In this document: positions 23,564 to 34,290 of the stretch, piece after piece
How the letters are laid out: the number at the start of each line of letters is the position of its first letter
Position numbering within the stretch: position 1 is the first letter of the stretch
Assembly (NCBI RefSeq): GCF_033297395.1
Contig: NW_027041853.1
Coordinates: 175,698 to 239,697, forward strand
Direction of reading: 5' to 3'
DNA: 64,000 nucleotides
From: Canariomyces notabilis
Lineage: Eukaryota > Ascomycota > Sordariomycetes > Sordariales > Chaetomiaceae
The notes under the pieces: generated by a model
Databases searched by the model: none
What the model saw: only the letters and a program-made list of their open reading frames with translations
What the model was told of the DNA's origin: nothing
Program-made: the position numbers and the translations under genes

Positions 23564-24670
23564 CTACACACCCGCAAGACCCGTCGCCGCACCGGCAACA
23601 TCCAAAGCGCCACTCACAAACCCCGCCAACCCCGGATCCGCGACTCCAAGCTGTTCATAATTCCACACCACATAGGCCAGCGCCGCAAAGCTTGCCAGAA
23701 TCTCCGCGACCAGCACCTGTGGCAGGCCGTTTCCGTCTCCGTACAGCGACAGCCGCACAGCCACACCCTCCTTCTTGAAGTTTGACTCGCCCATGACGCC
23801 AACCAACCTGTCGTACGCGTCCAGCAGCACAAGACACCGCGAGGGCTTTTTCATATCATTTACCCGGATTTTCCGCACCGTCCATGTCAGAGGCCCCCAG
23901 CTGCTGCTTCTCCAAACCAGGAACCCGGCAGAGGGTGACGGCTTGCCGGGAAGGCCTGATCGGTGGGAGATGTACCGTGAAGTTGGGGTATCCTCTTCGA
24001 GCACGAGAGGAGTCTGCCGGCGGGGCGTGTGGAGGATGAAATCCTTGGAGGTCGGGAACACCTGTGCTGTGGCGAGCTCTGGCCCGGTCACGGCATTGGT
24101 GATTTCCTTGGTGGCCGTGGATGCGGCAAAGGCGGACACGCGGATGTGAGGGGTGGAGTCGTCGGGGTTCCAAGCGGCTAGGGACATGGACTTGGAAGTT
24201 GTCCCGGGTCCAGTCGCTGGGGTCTTTGAGTTTGACTGCTCGCTGCTTGTCACGGTCGACATTGGATCGGCCGGCTTGTACTCGATCGGACTGGCAAAGC
24301 CTTTGTGGGTGTGGCTTGGAAAGCCTGGCCAGCTGATCTCATAGCCTGTGTTCTCTGCGGCAGCGTTGATGGCGGCTACCGGGAGAGTGAGGATCGAGCT
24401 TTTATGCTTGATCTCTAGGACAAGCGACGGAGAGCTATCTGCGAAACGCTCGGTACAGTTACGTAGCGTGGCAATGTCTACTTTCTGCGGTGGTGGTCCG
24501 AAAGGTGAGGGCGCGATCTTGGGCCCGTCGGGGGCTCGCGCCGGATCGACCGGGACCAGGAAGCTGCTGTGAAGCTGAGGGATAGGGTCGGAATCCCAGG
24601 GAACGGAGACGAGCCGGATACTACAGCTGGAGCAGTAGTGGACGAGGAAGTAATATGTTGGGGCGAGCAT
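23564..24670 (-). CDS. Uncharacterised conserved fungal protein
   Basis: Single exon. From the ATG at 24670 (MLAPTYYFLVHYCSSCSIRL) it is 368 residues; an upstream in-frame ATG at 24760 would add 30 residues. I prefer the inner start because a CSSC pair and an ordered segment follow at once, but either is possible. A folded N-terminal part carries the CSSC pair. The middle is Ser/Thr/Pro-rich. The C-terminal part (WTVRKIRVNDMKKPSRCLVL, then LLDAYDRLVGVMGES) reads like a beta-rich domain of the tubby/LURP-type fold and ends in a hydrophobic Ala/Gly-rich tail (ILASFAALAYVVW). No named family recognised; the fold comparison is a guess. It is divergent from the acetyltransferase gene 2.3 kb away. 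Confidence 0.7.
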   Translation of the reverse strand: MLAPTYYFLVHYCSSCSIRLVSVPWDSDPIPQLHSSFLVPVDPARAPDGPKIAPSPFGPPPQKVDIATLRNCTERFADSSPSLVLEIKHKSSILTLPVAAINAAAENTGYEISWPGFPSHTHKGFASPIEYKPADPMSTVTSSEQSNSKTPATGPGTTSKSMSLAAWNPDDSTPHIRVSAFAASTATKEITNAVTGPELATAQVFPTSKDFILHTPRRQTPLVLEEDTPTSRYISHRSGLPGKPSPSAGFLVWRSSSWGPLTWTVRKIRVNDMKKPSRCLVLLDAYDRLVGVMGESNFKKEGVAVRLSLYGDGNGLPQVLVAEILASFAALAYVVWNYEQLGVADPGLAGFVSGALDVAGAATGLAGV

Positions 24671-24975
24671 GTAGTCGCATCTACATGAGAGGCAGCCGAG
24701 GATGCCCAGGAGGGTATTTGACGCGGCTCTGGGGAGATTCAGTGAAATGAAACTCAGCATCCAAAGGAATATGCTAGGTGATATCTCCCGGGAGCATCAG
24801 ACGGGGCCGACTTGTCTTTACCGTGCATCAGATATTGTATCCATTACCATAGCTGACTTTCCCACATGCATGCATGCTGGGCACCGCACCGTCAGAGGCT
24901 CGGTGTTCAGCTGCGAGAAATGAACTGGCGTTTTTGACATGATGGTGTAAGGTAGGTAACGAGACCGCCAGTAGT

Positions 24976-25261
24976 TCAAGGTTTAGCTTGTAAGCTCAAT
25001 GAAGCCTGCATGTAGTCGCAAGTCCCTAGGAAGATCTTCACGGGCCCGGGGCAGCTGTGATCTTTAAGAGTGACAGCGATGAGCGGGGCGATCGTGTTCT
25101 CGCCGACGTGCCCGTTGGAGTCCTTTACATATGCCGTATGGACCCTGCTTCATCCCCTTCGCCAAGATGCTCGTCTCGTCCTCCAGCCGCACCTCGATGC
25201 AGGATGTGGTTGCAACTGACAACCTAAAAATCAGCCCATGAGGGGAAGTGAACCTTGCCAA
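24976..25261 (-). pseudogene. Possible decayed gene fragment, two frames
   Basis: Two overlapping minus-strand frames both read like real protein. One (about 25237-25130) gives TSCIEVRLEDETSILAKGMK. The next, in another frame (about 25150-24976), gives KDSNGHVGENTIAPLIAVTL and then DHSCPGPVKIFLG before a stop. A good intron end (TGATTTTTAG) precedes the first part near 25238. The frames do not join without an indel near 25130-25150. The family is not recognised. It could also be an unrecognised multi-exon gene. Confidence 0.3.
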
Positions 25262-26933
25262 GCACAGGCTACATTAGCTTCAATATGAGCCAAGTTCAAG
25301 TTGACCTCTCCTACTGGTATTAGCGTTAGAATATCTTCTACTAAGATAATTCAATGCCAATGGCCCCAGGAGTACAGACCGGTCAGACGACGCTCTGGGG
25401 CTATTCTCTCTCTTGAGGAATCAACCAGATCGCTCAGGGCTTGGGTGAGAGTGGGAGCCGAGAAAGGCCGGGAATAACGAGCTTCGAACAACCAAGTTAG
25501 CCGCCAGTCTGTCTCAGTGGCTTAGCCACATTTATTGACACTTACATCACAGCTAGTATTTTCAGCTGAACACATTGTGCATGGAACATAGGGCCAATAG
25601 GGACCACCTGTTGCACGTGGAAGTAGGAGTGGTTGTTGTCGATTCAGTTCATTCTCAAGAAAGGCGTCTACACATGACCAGGGCAGATGGGATAGCCGAA
25701 CTTGTAAACGAGCCACCTTATATACCATCGAGATTCGAGCCAGTCTCCTTTTCGCATATTCTGCTTACCTTCAATTTCCATTCTTATTCCTCTTCGACCT
25801 TTCTTCCCCCCTTACACGGCGTTGAACGTGCCGTGCGGCCCGTGACGCTCAACCTAGTATACAAGCTACTCCTTGCTGAAATATGAAATCCTCTATATCT
25901 ATAATACGCCCTTCCATCCATGATGCACGTGAGGTCAACATGGAGCCTTTACTTTCCTTCTATGAGAACGTTACACAGTTGTTTCCCCTTCCGGATACCA
26001 TCGCGCCGTGATAGGCCGAGGCACTAGATAACGCTCGTTGTATTGCTCGCAACTTTGCTGATTATATGTATACTCAAGGCAAGTACATCAAATGATACAT
26101 AGTACTACTTAAGATATTGAGAGGCAGAAGATGTAAAATGAAGGCACCGGGTAGATAGTAATCAGTCTCATTGGGCTCCCACTAGGCCACCAACTACATG
26201 AACTTGTACGCACACATGCAGTTGTTGGCTCTCCATGATGGGCAACGATAAACACCTCAAACTACTTGGAGGTTGATATTGAGCACCTAGAAAACTTGAA
26301 TATGAAGAGAACCGGGAAAACGCAGAATGAGGTCTATTTATAACCTAAGAGAAACGAAGTGTAACGTGGAAGACATTGAGCAACTTGCAACGAGACAAAA
26401 TGGATCCTCTAAGAGGCTCAAACTATGGCGCATTGGTGAAGGTTACTATGTAGTAAGGAGAAAACGGATCCGAGAATAAGACTCAAGCCAAAGGCTGCCT
26501 TCTCAAAGTTTATTATCGAATCAGCGTATGAATGGATATTGCCCTTACACATTATGCATGTGGCGGCTGGACTTGAGGAACCTGGCGGTTAGTACTTCAT
26601 TGGTACTTTAGCTTGGCCTGCGTCACTCCAATCTGCCCTCACCAGCTGTGCCAAGGCAAAGTTCCAAGGCAAGATCTTGACCCACCCGGATGCCCAGATG
26701 AGGTCACGGTAAGGTAACACTATGGGGTAAAGCAAAAAGCCGTTAGGTGCCTACAATCTCGGTCTGCAGCGGATAGAAATTCCATGACATCCAAACTTCC
26801 CCATCCTAACAATCTGTTCTACATATACCGGTACATACCTCCAATACACACCCACCTGCACTCCATATCACCACTATCATTTTATCGCAACATGTTCCCG
26901 CGTTCCTGACAGTATTTTTGGATACCTGCAAAA
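25262..26933. other. Intergenic, 1.7 kb
   Basis: AT-rich DNA between divergent genes. Short frames only, with no domain, RNA gene or clear repeat. Confidence 0.45.
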
Positions 26934-27968
26934 ATGATGATCCGCCTGGCGACGGCGGCCGATCTCGAGGCCATGACTTGGGTATTGATCGGGGCGTCAC
27001 CACTCGACCCGGTCTACCCATACCGCTTCCCGGACCGGCACCTGTACCCCGGCGAGTTTGCAGCGCTGTGCCGGCGGAAATGCGCCGAATACCTCGAGAC
27101 GAGCACAGTTGTGGTCTGCGAGATGCCAATAGACGACTGCAGTGACAGCGACGAGGACCACAACAACACGGCGGCAGCAGCAGCACCAACGCAGGTCGTT
27201 GCATTCTCCGCGTGGGATGTGCCCGCCCTGGGTACCCGCGCCCGGGGCTACTCGCTGGCTTCAGGGGGTGTCGGTACGTACCTGCTGTAGTACCTGAAAT
27301 GTGACGTCACTTTGAGCCGACAGCCCACTTTCCGATTTGGGCAACTTTTCAGCTTTCCACTTTCCTCGCGATCGGGACAAGACACCGCAAAATAACATGG
27401 AAAAGAAAAACAACTAACCCTCCCCCCTCCAAATCTAGAACCCTCCCCCCGCTCAACAAGCACCGCTCCCCTGCCCCCAACAACCATCGGCTCTCTCTCG
27501 CGACAACAAGCCTTCCGCTCGGCCTGCGCACAGCACAAAGCCTCGCTCTTTGACGCCCGCTTCGCATCCACAGGCGGCCATATATTTCTCAAGATCCTGC
27601 TCTGCCATCCAGCGTACCAGCGGCGCGGAGCGGGGACTGCGCTGGCAAGCTGGGGGATCAGCCAGGCGGCGATGCGCGGCGTGCACACGACTGTCTTTGC
27701 CAGCCCCATGGGCCTGCGCCTTTATCGGAAGCTTGGGTTCAGGGAGATTGGACGGTTCAGGGTGCAATTGGAGGGGGAGAGGGAGTATCTTGAGATTCCG
27801 GCGCTTTCGAGGGATCCGCAGCAGGGGTCGGGGGGTAGTAGTAGCCGGGGGCTTGTGGTTGGGAGCAGACAGGTGGGGGGTGCGGGTGCGGGTGGTTCAG
27901 GTTGGAGGGGGGCGAGGAGGAGGATAGCGGGGGAGTGTGGGAGTGTGAATGCATCGCTTTGCGTGTGA
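26934..27968 (+). CDS. GNAT-family N-acetyltransferase
   Basis: Exons 26934-27273 and 27439-27968 (intron GTACGT..CTAAC..TCTAG, 165 nt), 289 residues. The N-terminus (IRLATAADLEAMTWVLIGA) is the first strand/helix of the GNAT fold. The second exon carries the core: LLCHPAYQRRGAGTALASW with the acetyl-CoA pyrophosphate-binding Q/RxxGxG/A loop, then FASPMGLRLYRKLGF, the usual end of motif B. Two Asp/Ala-rich stretches interrupt the fold before the intron. The last 50 residues are Gly/Ser/Arg-rich low complexity. This resembles fungal small-molecule acetyltransferases; the acceptor is unknown. The second codon is also ATG. Confidence 0.85.
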
Positions 27969-28680
27969 GAACATATACCATATACCGATGGGAGCATGGG
28001 GTTGCTTTGGGATTGGAGCTGACTGGATATCTGTGGCAGATGTGGCGTTATGGTGTTGTTGGTCCTTTTTTTTCCAGTCTGAGTATGGCTGGTAAACGGG
28101 AGGCGCCGGTGGATACATGTAAGCATCTAGAACGGACAGGTTCTGTATGAGTACCGGAGTGTATATGTTTTGAGCCAAGTAGCTGGAATATAAATGAAAA
28201 GTCAAAATCCCTGTTCAGGTTGTCTTTCGTCTTCTTTCGCATGCTAGACCCGAAGTTCCGGGTCGACTGGATGGAGGATCCGTAACTTTGTCAACTATCT
28301 TGGATAGTAAGAAAAGATACTTGCTAGACAAGAAGAAAACATACTAGTACTCAACATGGAATATAAGGGAGACAACTCAACTGGGATATACTTCACTCTT
28401 TTTTGTACAAATGGTAGGACTAGAGAATCATACTAGGATAGGAGTTGCCAGAAAGACTTACGGGTTCTCGACTTCAAGGCACCTTCAGGCACCGTGACCC
28501 GAGGTACGGATACACGGTGCAATAATCGCATGAGACTGTGCCAGATAACTGGATTGTGCCCCACACGGTACGATTATCTCCCGATAGTTGCTCACTTATC
28601 CCTAATTCCGAACATTTTCTCCTTCTTTGCCCCAACCCCAAACAACCTTCACCTGCCATTGACCCCATCCAACCGCCGCC
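27969..28680. other. Intergenic, 0.7 kb
   Basis: 3' flank of the acetyltransferase and promoter of the next gene. No gene seen. Confidence 0.5.
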
Positions 28681-30479
28681 ATGGCTTCGACACCCTTCAT
28701 CTGTGGCTCATGCGTCCGCGCGATGCAGGTTAAAGCCCTTCCGACGGCGTCACTTCCGCAACTACGCCGAAGCTTCTCCCGATCCGTCATTGCCTCGCTC
28801 CCAGCAGATGACGCCACGCGCCGTTCCCGCTCCGATCAGACCGAAGATGCCGCTCAACAAGCCGTCTCAGATCCTGCCCAATCCTCCGGCCCCAATCACG
28901 AACCAGGCGCCATGACGCGCCGGTTACAGCAAGCAACAGAAGACGCCCTGCTGACCGGCGGCACCGCGGGGCGCAGAGCCGTCCAAGAGGCCGGCTTTGA
29001 CGAGGAGCTCAAGGCTCAGCTTCTGGAGAAGGTGGCACGCGCCAATTTCGACGCAACGCACGCATCAGCGCTCGCCGAAGCCGGGATAGGTACCTCCCGC
29101 ATACCCGACTCTGCAGGGCTGGGGACGCGGGCAATGGCTTCTGGCCCGGCGTGGACGGGGGAGGAGTCGACGGAGGATGCCGTCTTGCGAATGTTGGATG
29201 ACGCGAACAAACAATTAGCGCCCGAGTTAAGGGGCAAGGTGAAGATGCCGGATCTGAAGCCGGTGGATCTGCGCTTCCGCCGGGGCCAAGGTGCTGTCAG
29301 CCCCCGGTTGAGGGCGGCCGGGGCTCGGGACAAGGCGCACGCGTATGCCGGGATGGGTCTTAAAGACTCTGGGTTGAGCGAGGAGGAGAGGGAGGCGGTG
29401 AAGAAGGAGTTTAGCGAACGCTTTACGCCTGGCGCGAGGGCGCTGCCGAATACGGTATCGGGGTTAACGGCGTTGGCGAACCAGCGGATTGAGGATGCGA
29501 TTGCACGAGGGCAGTTCAAGAATATACCGCGTGGCAAAGGGGTTGAGAGAGATACCAGGGCAGATAACCCGTTTATTGATACCGTACGTCCCCTTTCCCA
29601 AGCCATTACCATAAGACCCACCGCCTGACCGTTTCCCCTTTGCAGACCGAGTACATAATGAACAAGATGATCAAACGCCAAGAAATCGTCCCGCCTTGGA
29701 TAGAAAAGCAGCAAGAACTCGCCCGCGCCGCAAGCACGTTCCGCGCGCGGCTGCGGCAGGAATGGAAACGGCACGCGGCGCGCATGATCGCGGCCCAGGG
29801 CGGGACGCTCGAGCAACAGGTCGCGCGCGCCACGGCCTACGCGCGCGCAGAGGAAGTGCACAACCCCCGCCGGCGTAACCCGGAGCAGATCGCGGTCCCG
29901 ACGAATGCGACGGATGATGTTGTCATGCAGCGGCTGCAGGAGTCTCCTGCTTCTTCCTCACCCTCACCGCTCGCTGACAACAACAACAACACCTCTAATC
30001 CAGAACCGGATTCGGACCCGTATGCCAGCCCGGGCCGCCCCTTCCGTGATCCAACATGGGAAGCCTCCGAGCATGCCTACCACACCCTCGCCATCACCAA
30101 CCTGAACAACCTCACCCGGTCGTACAACCTCATGGCGCCCGAGCTGGCTAAGAAGCCGTATTTTTCACTCGAAAGGGAGCTGAACAATTGCTTTGCGGAC
30201 GTCGCGCCCGAGGTGGCGGGGGAGATTCGAGTGCGTGCGACTAAGCCCGGTCGGTCGCTGGTTGACTCGCCGTTTGGGGGGACAGTACAAAGGAAGTCAG
30301 CGGGCGGGGGGTTGTTTGGGGATGGCTTGCTTGGTGGGGCGACGCAGCTGTATGAGAGGAAGGAGGGGAAGTATGGGCTGAAGGAGTGGTGGAGGGATTT
30401 GTGGAGGAAGAGTGCCCCTGGGGAGGAGTCGTGGGAGTCACAGGAGGGGAAGGTAAAGGTCAAGGTTGGTGGGCAGTAA
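28681..30479 (+). CDS. DnaJ homologue subfamily C member 28-like protein (DUF1992)
   Basis: Exons 28681-29583 and 29646-30479 (62-nt GTACGT..TGCAG intron, phase 0), 578 residues. The intron splits the DUF1992 domain, whose signature runs NQRIEDAIARGQFKNIPRGK, then the NPFIDT/TEYIMN junction, then KMIKRQEIVPPWIEKQQEL, at about residues 264-330. The first 40 residues (MASTPFICGSCVRAMQVK, RRSFSRS) are Arg/Ser-rich without acids, as in a mitochondrial presequence. As in other fungal members, no J-domain HPD is seen. Human DNAJC28 and yeast relatives are mitochondrial; the molecular role is unsettled. The last 200 residues are charged and partly disordered. Confidence 0.9.
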
Positions 30480-31243
30480 CATGACCTACTAAGGGGGTGG
30501 TGAGATCCCTCAGACTCAGGGGCTCGAGCGATGCTGAGAGTCAAACGCTTGTCTAAGCAAGCCTGTTCTGGACTTCCATTGCGTGGACCGTTTAGGGACA
30601 TCCGTTCTGCTCACTCGCACCGACCTGTCGTGGATGTCGAGTTTGGCCTCACCTCATCGATCCGTGGGGAGGGCTTTACGGCCCGGTACTCTCAACCGAG
30701 CTCCACGAGGCTCTTGTCAAGACGAGCTCGGAGAAGGTGCAGTTGCGTCAGTTTCTAGCGACCACAGTGGCACTTGTCCACCTCGTGGAAAGAACCGCGG
30801 ACGCCTATTGGAGGGTGATCAAGACTAATTACCTATTCTATTGACATGAAACAGCACGTGCCAGCAAATTCAAAGTCTTACGACATATAGAATCAGGGAG
30901 TTATTCTGTATTCCTAGGCTCCGAAGGTTCAACTGCAGCGCTACCTTAAGGTAGTACCTGATATTCTCCGAAGATGGCCCCCAACCCGCTCCTGCAAAGT
31001 AAAGTTGTCAGACCTTAGCTTATGCGCGGGAATAACCTGATTACTGAACACAGGCGTGATATGTGGATATAAAAGCAAGGTAAGCACAAACGTTGCATGC
31101 AGGGAGATCTGTCTGTCAGGGTTCCTACTGTCCTTTAGCCAGCCCTCCGAGTTAAAGAAACCGGATCGCAACAACGACCCCATCTCAGTGACAACTGCAA
31201 CGACAATCAACCCTTCCCATATCACCTCACACACAACACCACG
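30480..31243. other. Intergenic, 0.76 kb
   Basis: 3' flank of the DUF1992 gene and promoter of the DUF2855 gene. CA-rich 5' leader before 31244. No gene seen. Confidence 0.5.
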
Positions 31244-32596
31244 ATGTCTGACCTAGTACACGTCGTCTCTAAACGCGACAACACAAACCACGCCGTCTGC
31301 CCCATCACCACCACCACTCCCACTCTCAATCCCCCCAATCACTCACCCCGGTTACCACCATCCTCCGTCCGTGCCCGCGCTCACCTCATCTCCCTGACAT
31401 CCAACAACCTAGGCTATGCCCGCGGCGGCGCCATCCCGGGGCTGCACTGGTGGGACACATACCCCGTGCCACTTGAATCCTGCCCGGCACCGTTCAACGA
31501 TCCAAATGAATGCTGGGGTATCGTCCCCGCCTGGGGATACGGTATTGTCCTGGAGAGCACGATAGACGCTATCAAGCCTGGCGAGATGCTGTTTGGGTTT
31601 TGGCCTGCTTCGGGGCATGCTGTGTGTTTAAGGCTTGAACCTGAACTTGAGAAGGGGGGTGGGGGTGGGGATGGGGGATTGGAGGGGTATGGGTATTGGT
31701 TGGAGGGGAGTGAGCAGAGGAGGAGGTTGTTGAGGATATATAACCGCTACCGGCTCATACAGACGCCCGCGGGGGGTGAGGAGCAGGAGGAGGAGGAGCA
31801 GGTGCATGAAATGGCGATGAGGACGCTGTTTTTGGGGAGTGCTGGGTTTCTGCTTAACAACTTCGTTTTTGCCCCTACTAGTACCAGTACTCGTCGCCTG
31901 CACCCGTTTGGTCAGGGCGGGCCGTGGTCTGAAGAGGATGCGGACCTCACCTCGGCGGTCGTCATCAGTTTGTCAGCGTCCAGCAAGACAGGCCGGTCAT
32001 TTGCGTGGGAGCTGGCGCGAGATCGGGATGTGGCAGTTCACGGCCCGTTAGCCCTGCTGCAGTTGACTTCGGTGCCGGGCTGTGTTCCGCAGCACCCTAA
32101 AGCGTCGTTGCCGATCATGGCGGCGAGGTATGATGAGCTTGAACGTGGCATGGACTGGGTTGCAAGCTTCCGGCCGAGCAGGGTAGTCATTGTTGACTTT
32201 GGTGCTGCGGAGAGTGTTTCCGAGTCACTGGCTGCTGCCGCCAACAAGATGGATGTGGCGGTCTCTGTTATAGGGGTTGGTTCGGAAGCGAAGGTGTACT
32301 CGGAATCGGAGCTGCTGGGGCGGGTGGAACGGAGCAAAAGGCTGGGAAAGGTCCAACTCAACACAGGTGCCCTCCTGGATCGCGCGCTAGAGGTGGAAGC
32401 GCCGGGGAAATTTATGTCGAAGATGGATGATGCGTGGCGAAGGTGCTATGAGGAGGGCGGCTTTGGGGATATCGAGCTGACGTTTTATCGTGGTGTTAAA
32501 GGGCCCCGTGGCATTGAAGGGGCTTGGACCGACCTCTGTAGCCAGAGAGTTGGACCGAATGTTGGCATTGTAGTCCAACTGTCTGGTGATGAATAG
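31244..32596 (+). CDS. DUF2855 family protein
   Basis: Single exon, 450 residues, ATG at 31244 in ACCACGATG context. Family features: SLTSNNLGYARGGAIPGLHW near the N-terminus, WGIVPAWGYGIVLES, LFGFWPASGHAVCLRL, LLNNFVF, and the nucleotide-binding-like VVISLSASSKTGRSFAWEL. The middle resembles a degenerate medium-chain-reductase cofactor fold, but no activity is established for the family. A Gly-rich then Glu-rich insert (residues about 137-190) is coded by G-runs at 31655-31700. Isolated gene; nothing nearby indicates a pathway. Confidence 0.88.
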   Translation: MSDLVHVVSKRDNTNHAVCPITTTTPTLNPPNHSPRLPPSSVRARAHLISLTSNNLGYARGGAIPGLHWWDTYPVPLESCPAPFNDPNECWGIVPAWGYGIVLESTIDAIKPGEMLFGFWPASGHAVCLRLEPELEKGGGGGDGGLEGYGYWLEGSEQRRRLLRIYNRYRLIQTPAGGEEQEEEEQVHEMAMRTLFLGSAGFLLNNFVFAPTSTSTRRLHPFGQGGPWSEEDADLTSAVVISLSASSKTGRSFAWELARDRDVAVHGPLALLQLTSVPGCVPQHPKASLPIMAARYDELERGMDWVASFRPSRVVIVDFGAAESVSESLAAAANKMDVAVSVIGVGSEAKVYSESELLGRVERSKRLGKVQLNTGALLDRALEVEAPGKFMSKMDDAWRRCYEEGGFGDIELTFYRGVKGPRGIEGAWTDLCSQRVGPNVGIVVQLSGDE

Positions 32597-32679
32597 GGGT
32601 ACAAGTTGAGGTGCTTCAGGTTGAGCTACCGAGCGGGGGATTCTCTTTGACATGGTGCCTAGCTACCGTAGGTTACACA

Positions 32680-32910
32680 CTACCCAGCAGAGGTAGGGGG
32701 GATCTCTGTCCGCATGTTCCATCTCATGACATTATAGTCCGGCACTAGCAAATTGAGCTTTCATGATAACATTATGGTGCCTAGCCGGTGTCATAATGTT
32801 TCCTAGCCGGTGTCCTAATGTTTATATAATGGCAATACTTGTTAGTGCCGGACTATAATGTCATGAGACAGAACATGGGGACAGAGACACCCCTTCCTCT
32901 ACTAGGTAGG
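32680..32910. mobile_element. MITE-like element with about 70-bp terminal inverted repeats
   Basis: The left arm (about 32680-32752) and right arm (about 32838-32910) are inverted copies; for example CATTATAGTCCGGCACTA at 32729-32746 faces TAGTGCCGGACTATAATG at 32843-32860. Outside this the arms still match with small gaps (TCTCTGTCC / GGACAGAGA, CAGAGG / CCTCTA, CTACC / GGTAG). The interior holds two tandem copies of a 22-nt unit, CCTAGCCGGTGTCMTAATGT plus TT, at 32780-32801 and 32802-32823. No coding capacity, total about 230 bp. No clear target-site duplication: flanks TACCGTAGGTTAC and TACCTTAGGTAAC are similar but are part of a word common in this genome. Confidence 0.75.
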
Positions 32911-33654
32911 TACCTTAGGTAACGATAACATCAAAGTTCGTAGACAAATGGGACAATCTCCTGTTAGTGCCACAGTAATATTTCTAAGTTAACCCTTCGT
33001 TTGAAAGTGAGGTAGTCTCTATGTGGAAAAGGGGGCAACTACAAAGTGAAGTTATATTTACTTAGAGAAGATTAAAGTCAAGTACATTCTTAGGGGTTTA
33101 CGACTGTGTATGATCTAAGGCCGAGGTTCAAGTTGTGTCTATCAGACTGTATTGTTGTCGTTAAACTATAAGAAGCCCAGCATTCGTTTCGAAGTACGGG
33201 TATTGTTGACATTAGTAGAGTGTTGACCGCGAAGCCTGACAGACAAATCCTTCACTGCCAGACAATAAAGTTACCAGTAACCCTGCTTGAAGAGCCTGTA
33301 GATTGATGCTCACTTTTCATGCCGGCTTGAAATTGCCCGTTCTACTCCTCTCTTATTATCACGTTGAGAGAGTTGACAGTGACGCATGTCCTTAGGGGTT
33401 TGCTCTTCTGTCTGGTGCACCTTTTCTATTCTATGAGTCCATTCTATGATACCGTTCCTCCATACTAGTAGTCTAGTAGTACTACAGCATGGGGCTGTGG
33501 GCATACATGTAGGCATCCGCAATTATCTAAAGCTTCAGTTCTCTCCCGCCCATAGCTCAACCTCAAATCCATATTCCTCCCAGGCACCGTCCCCCCAAAA
33601 TCCCCCTAACCCCGTCCTAATCCAGTCCAACTCCCCCAACATTGAAGGTAGACC
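32911..33654. other. Intergenic, 0.74 kb
   Basis: AT-rich DNA between the inverted-repeat element and the pseudogene. No gene seen. Confidence 0.45.
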
Positions 33655-34290
33655 TCAAACCTCAAAAGGCGGCCTAACAACCCGCCAATCATCCGGATCC
33701 TCCTCATCCGGATCCCCCTCCTCATCCCCCGTCCTATTCTCCCTCTGCTCCTCACAATACCTCCTCCACCACCTCTCAAACGCCGGCCGATTATACAACT
33801 CCCTCGGCGCACCCATGCCCTCCCCAAACCGATCCAAAATATAATCACAATACATCCACACCCCCTCCGGATGATGCACAAGCAGCGGCTTGCGGTCCTT
33901 GCGCGCCAACCACAACAGTGCCGATGCGTCCTGCCTGCCATTCCATCGGTGCAAACCCGGATTCGGGGTCGATGTTGAGGTAGGTTGCGATCTGGTTGTC
34001 TAGGTCGGAGGGACGGTTGATGGGTTTGGTGCCGAGCTTGTGCATGACCAGGGGGATCCCGATCAGGGAGGGGATTGGCGGCGTGGAGGAGGGGGAGGTG
34101 AAGATGGGGTGGGAGGAGGGGATGGTGGTGGGGTAGACATCCCGCCGCGCTTCTTGTCGCCGTCGCAGTTGACGATTACGGCTTGGATGGGGACTGATTC
34201 TGATGGGGTGCTGGGGGTTACCGTGGTGTCGGGTCGCAATGGGTTTTCACAAAGCGTGCTGTCTGAATGAAAAGCTCCGAGTCCGTTCAA
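33655..34290 (-). pseudogene. Frameshifted copy of a conserved fungal protein family
   Basis: Three consecutive pieces read as one protein but lie in two frames. Piece 1 (to about 34150): SVPIQAVIVNCDGD. Piece 2 (about 34150-33905), shifted: DVYPTTIPSSHPIFTSP, PLVMHKLGTKPI, ATYLNIDPESGFAPMEWQ. Piece 3 (about 33905-33655), back in the first frame: ARKDRKPLLVHHPEGVWMYC, YILDRFGEGMGAP, FERWWRRYCEEQ. The order and content fit an uncharacterised ascomycete family that I know by its N-x-D-P-x-SGFAP-x-WQ segment. Two one-base changes, near 34141-34150 and 33896-33908, would explain the shifts. No ATG is found for piece 1 (it follows an in-frame TGA), so the first exon is missing or unrecognised. Assembly error is the alternative. 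Confidence 0.65.

Noticed and set aside
29016..29861. 281-codon minus-strand frame opposite the DUF1992 gene
   Set aside because: Covers a real intron and both exon edges of the plus-strand gene; no family content.
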